Below, piece by piece: positions 62,094 through 64,000 of a stretch of 64,000 nucleotides of DNA. A model generated the notes under the pieces. That model saw only the letters and a list, made by a program, of their open reading frames with translations, searched no databases and was not told the origin of the DNA. Numbering within the stretch: the stretch's first letter is position 1; every line of letters starts with the position of its first letter. Origin of the DNA: Reyranella massiliensis 521 (lineage in GTDB: Bacteria > Pseudomonadota > Alphaproteobacteria > Reyranellales > Reyranellaceae); NCBI RefSeq assembly GCF_000312425.1, contig NZ_HE997181.1, forward strand, positions 2,799,675-2,863,674, read 5' to 3'. Made by a program: the position numbers and the translations under genes.

Positions 62094-63188
62094 CTACATC
62101 GTCGCCTGCTGGATACGCCGCTCGTCGAGGCCGACGGAGCGCGCCGTTTCGACAATGGCGGCCCAGGTATCGTCCGGCAGCGGCACGCCTTCGGCCAGCC
62201 GCTGGGTGCGCGTGCGGACCTCGGCTTCGCCCGGCACCAGGATCTCGCCCCCCGCCGTCGCCGGCTTCGAGCTCTTCACGAAGGCCACGTACCTGGCGAT
62301 ATCGGTCGGAAAGAAGCCTTCGGCGTCGAGCACCTTGGGATCGATGTAGAAGGACAGCATGCCGTTTGCGAAGCGCCCGCGCTTGGGGTCCGTCGCGCCG
62401 GTGCCGGTGAGCGAGCCGCCCAGGATCTCGCACATGAAGGCCAGCCCCGAGCCCTTGTGGTCGCCGAACGCCCGGATCGCGCCGGTGCCCTTGCTGTGGT
62501 CGCGCGGGCCGGTCGGCGTGTAGTCGCCATAGAGCAGATGCGGATCGGCGCTCGGCTTGCCGTCCGGCCCGACCAGGGCGCCGTCCGGCACCTTCTTACC
62601 GCCCTGGCTCGCCACCAGCACCTTGCCTTCGGCCACGATCGAGGTCGCGAAGTCGAGGACCAGCGGATCCGTGCCGGGACGCGGCACGCCCACGCAATAG
62701 GGCGCGGTGGAGAAGCGCCGCTCGACGCCGCCGAACGGCGCCACGAGGACGCTGCCCGAGGCGTTGACGAAGTGCACCGACACCAGACCGGCAGCGGCCG
62801 CCATCTCGGCCCAGTCGCCGACGCGGCCGAGATGGCCCGCGTTGCGCAGGGTCACGGCCGACAGGCCGCTTTTCAGGCACTTGTCGATGCCGATCTGGAC
62901 CGCCTGCGGCGTCACCGTCTGGCCGAAGCCGTACTTGCCGTCGACGACGGCGATCACCGGCGTGTCGACCAGCACGTCGACCTTCACGTCGGCCACCACG
63001 GTGCCGCCCTTCTTCTGCTGGGCGTAGCGCGGCACGCGGACCACGCCGTGGCTGTCGTGGCCCGAGAGGTTGGCACTCACGAGATAGCGGCCGATGCGGC
63101 CGCCCTCCTCCTTGGAGCATCCCGCGGAGGCAAAGATATCCGCGACGAAGGCCTCGAGAGCCTTCGCCTTGATCGTCACCGTACCCAT
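62094..63188 (-). CDS. Ldh-family (malate/L-lactate/sulfolactate) dehydrogenase
   Basis: 364 residues of the Ldh_2 fold, an NAD(P)-dependent dehydrogenase of 2-hydroxy acids. Landmarks: NLSGHDSHGVVRVPRY (catalytic His region), HLGRVGDWAEMAAAAG, DFATSIVAEGKV (nucleotide-binding) and FGDHKGSGLAFMCEIL. The substrate within this family cannot be chosen. GGAG lies eight bases before ATG 63188. It follows the SDR gene by 15 bases, one transcript. Confidence 0.88.
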   Translation of the reverse strand: MGTVTIKAKALEAFVADIFASAGCSKEEGGRIGRYLVSANLSGHDSHGVVRVPRYAQQKKGGTVVADVKVDVLVDTPVIAVVDGKYGFGQTVTPQAVQIGIDKCLKSGLSAVTLRNAGHLGRVGDWAEMAAAAGLVSVHFVNASGSVLVAPFGGVERRFSTAPYCVGVPRPGTDPLVLDFATSIVAEGKVLVASQGGKKVPDGALVGPDGKPSADPHLLYGDYTPTGPRDHSKGTGAIRAFGDHKGSGLAFMCEILGGSLTGTGATDPKRGRFANGMLSFYIDPKVLDAEGFFPTDIARYVAFVKSSKPATAGGEILVPGEAEVRTRTQRLAEGVPLPDDTWAAIVETARSVGLDERRIQQATM

Positions 63189-63203
63189 GTCAGGACTCCG
63201 ATC

Positions 63204-63968
63204 TCAGGACTTGCCGCGCTTCAGGCTCGCGACATAGCCGCGATTCCAGGTCGGGTTGATCATCACCTCGTTGATGACGATGTGCGGCGGCAGGCAGGCG
63301 ATGTAGCGGATCAGGTCGCCGACATCTTCGGACTGCGCCATGCGCGCCCGCTCGGCCTTGGTGATCGGCACCGGCCGCTTGTCGAGAATCGGCGTCGCGA
63401 CCTCGCCCGGACAGACGACGCAGGAGCGGATGTTGTTGACGCACTCTTCCATGTTGATCGTGTGGCTCATCGCCACCACGCCGTGCTTGGCCGCCGAATA
63501 GGCCGGGCCGCTCAGCAGGCTCGGCACCTTGCCGGCGACCGACGAGGTATGGATCAGCACGCCGCCGCCGGACTTGCGCATCAGCGGCAGGACCGCCGCG
63601 GTGCAGTAGAAGGCGCTGGAGAGGTTGCCGTGCACCACCTCGTCGACGCCCTTGGCCGAGAGCTTCGCCCAGCTCCGGTCGAGGATGTTGAGACCGGCAT
63701 TGTTCACCAGGATGTCGAGGCGACGATACTTCTTGCCGATATCGGCGGCGACCTTGTTGACCGCACTCGCCTTCATGAGATCGGCCGGCTTCACCTCGGC
63801 CCTGCCGCCTGCCTTCTTGACCATCGCGGCCGTCGCGGCGAGCGGCGCCTTGCGGCGTCCCGTGAGGACGACCGTCGCCCCCTCCTTCGCCAGTGCAACA
63901 GCTGCCGCCTGGCCAATACCCGAACCAGCACCAGTCACCCAGGCGACCTTGCCCGTCAACGAACCCAT
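63204..63968 (-). CDS. SDR-family oxidoreductase
   Basis: 254 residues, classical SDR: VTGAGSGIGQAAAVAL cofactor loop, DILVNNAGLN, S in HTSSVAG, and YSAAKHG (Tyr and Lys of the active site), with CPGEVATP before the flexible lid. NAD(P)(H)-dependent alcohol/ketone oxidoreductase; substrate unknown. AAGGAGACATCG precedes the ATG. It is the first gene of a two-gene unit with the Ldh dehydrogenase, which suggests that both act on the same 2-hydroxy or keto compound. Confidence 0.88.
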   Translation of the reverse strand: MGSLTGKVAWVTGAGSGIGQAAAVALAKEGATVVLTGRRKAPLAATAAMVKKAGGRAEVKPADLMKASAVNKVAADIGKKYRRLDILVNNAGLNILDRSWAKLSAKGVDEVVHGNLSSAFYCTAAVLPLMRKSGGGVLIHTSSVAGKVPSLLSGPAYSAAKHGVVAMSHTINMEECVNNIRSCVVCPGEVATPILDKRPVPITKAERARMAQSEDVGDLIRYIACLPPHIVINEVMINPTWNRGYVASLKRGKS

Positions 63969-64000
63969 CGATGTCTCCTTAATAGCGTTTCTGTTATCCC

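Overview
The window looks like chromosomal DNA of a high-GC alphaproteobacterium. The pointers are a RpoH-type sigma factor beside rluD and a DUF6476-like gene, hisZ with purA, three perfect GGAAC-N16-CGTT motifs (the general-stress EcfG promoter of this class) and a hemP gene with a Fur-like site. A Rhodospirillales/Reyranella-like or rhizobial relative is possible, but the species cannot be fixed from the sequence alone. No rRNA, CRISPR array, intact insertion sequence or phage module was seen.

Layout. 1-7 kb: serC, a P-loop protein, a B12-binding radical SAM enzyme, hisZ, a probable beta-barrel remnant and purA. 7.2-14.5 kb: one gene of about 2,440 codons that joins a beta-helix, a DUF4214-like region, a beta-rich middle, a sedolisin (S53) protease and a DUF4114-like C-terminus. 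14.5-29.9 kb: metabolic and housekeeping genes (TPP decarboxylase, enoyl-CoA hydratase, epoxide-hydrolase-like protein, asd, rpoH, rluD, threonine aldolase, BisC-like molybdoenzyme, D-aminoacylase, hemP, AraC regulator). 30-38.7 kb: a secreted protein and an overlapping xanthine-dehydrogenase-type operon, then a dioxygenase, a class II aldolase, a methyltransferase and a tRNA-Glu(CTC).

38.8-54 kb, directly after the tRNA, is different in style. It is packed with small hydrophilic or membrane proteins and stress genes: BON-like proteins, a SemiSWEET, a YflT-like protein, an EF-hand protein, a stress-type SDR, a Lys-rich protein, HSP20, a receiver protein, a P-type ATPase and a short MscS. Three of its genes carry perfect EcfG-type promoters and hsp20 has a possible RNA thermometer. 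The region also contains a frameshifted copy of one of its own genes. I read it as a general-stress accessory region, possibly an island; no attachment repeat was found.

54-64 kb: a Cas2-like (SinR-like) protein with no CRISPR, a small protein with a textbook lasso-peptide leader but no maturation genes in view, a Ser/Thr kinase with a peptidoglycan-binding domain, an SGNH hydrolase, small proteins, a class III cyclase with paired CxxC motifs, an acyl carrier protein, a class II photolyase, and a two-gene SDR/Ldh dehydrogenase unit. The strongest candidates for something little described are the orphan lasso-like precursor, the giant sedolisin fusion and the EcfG-driven set of small genes.
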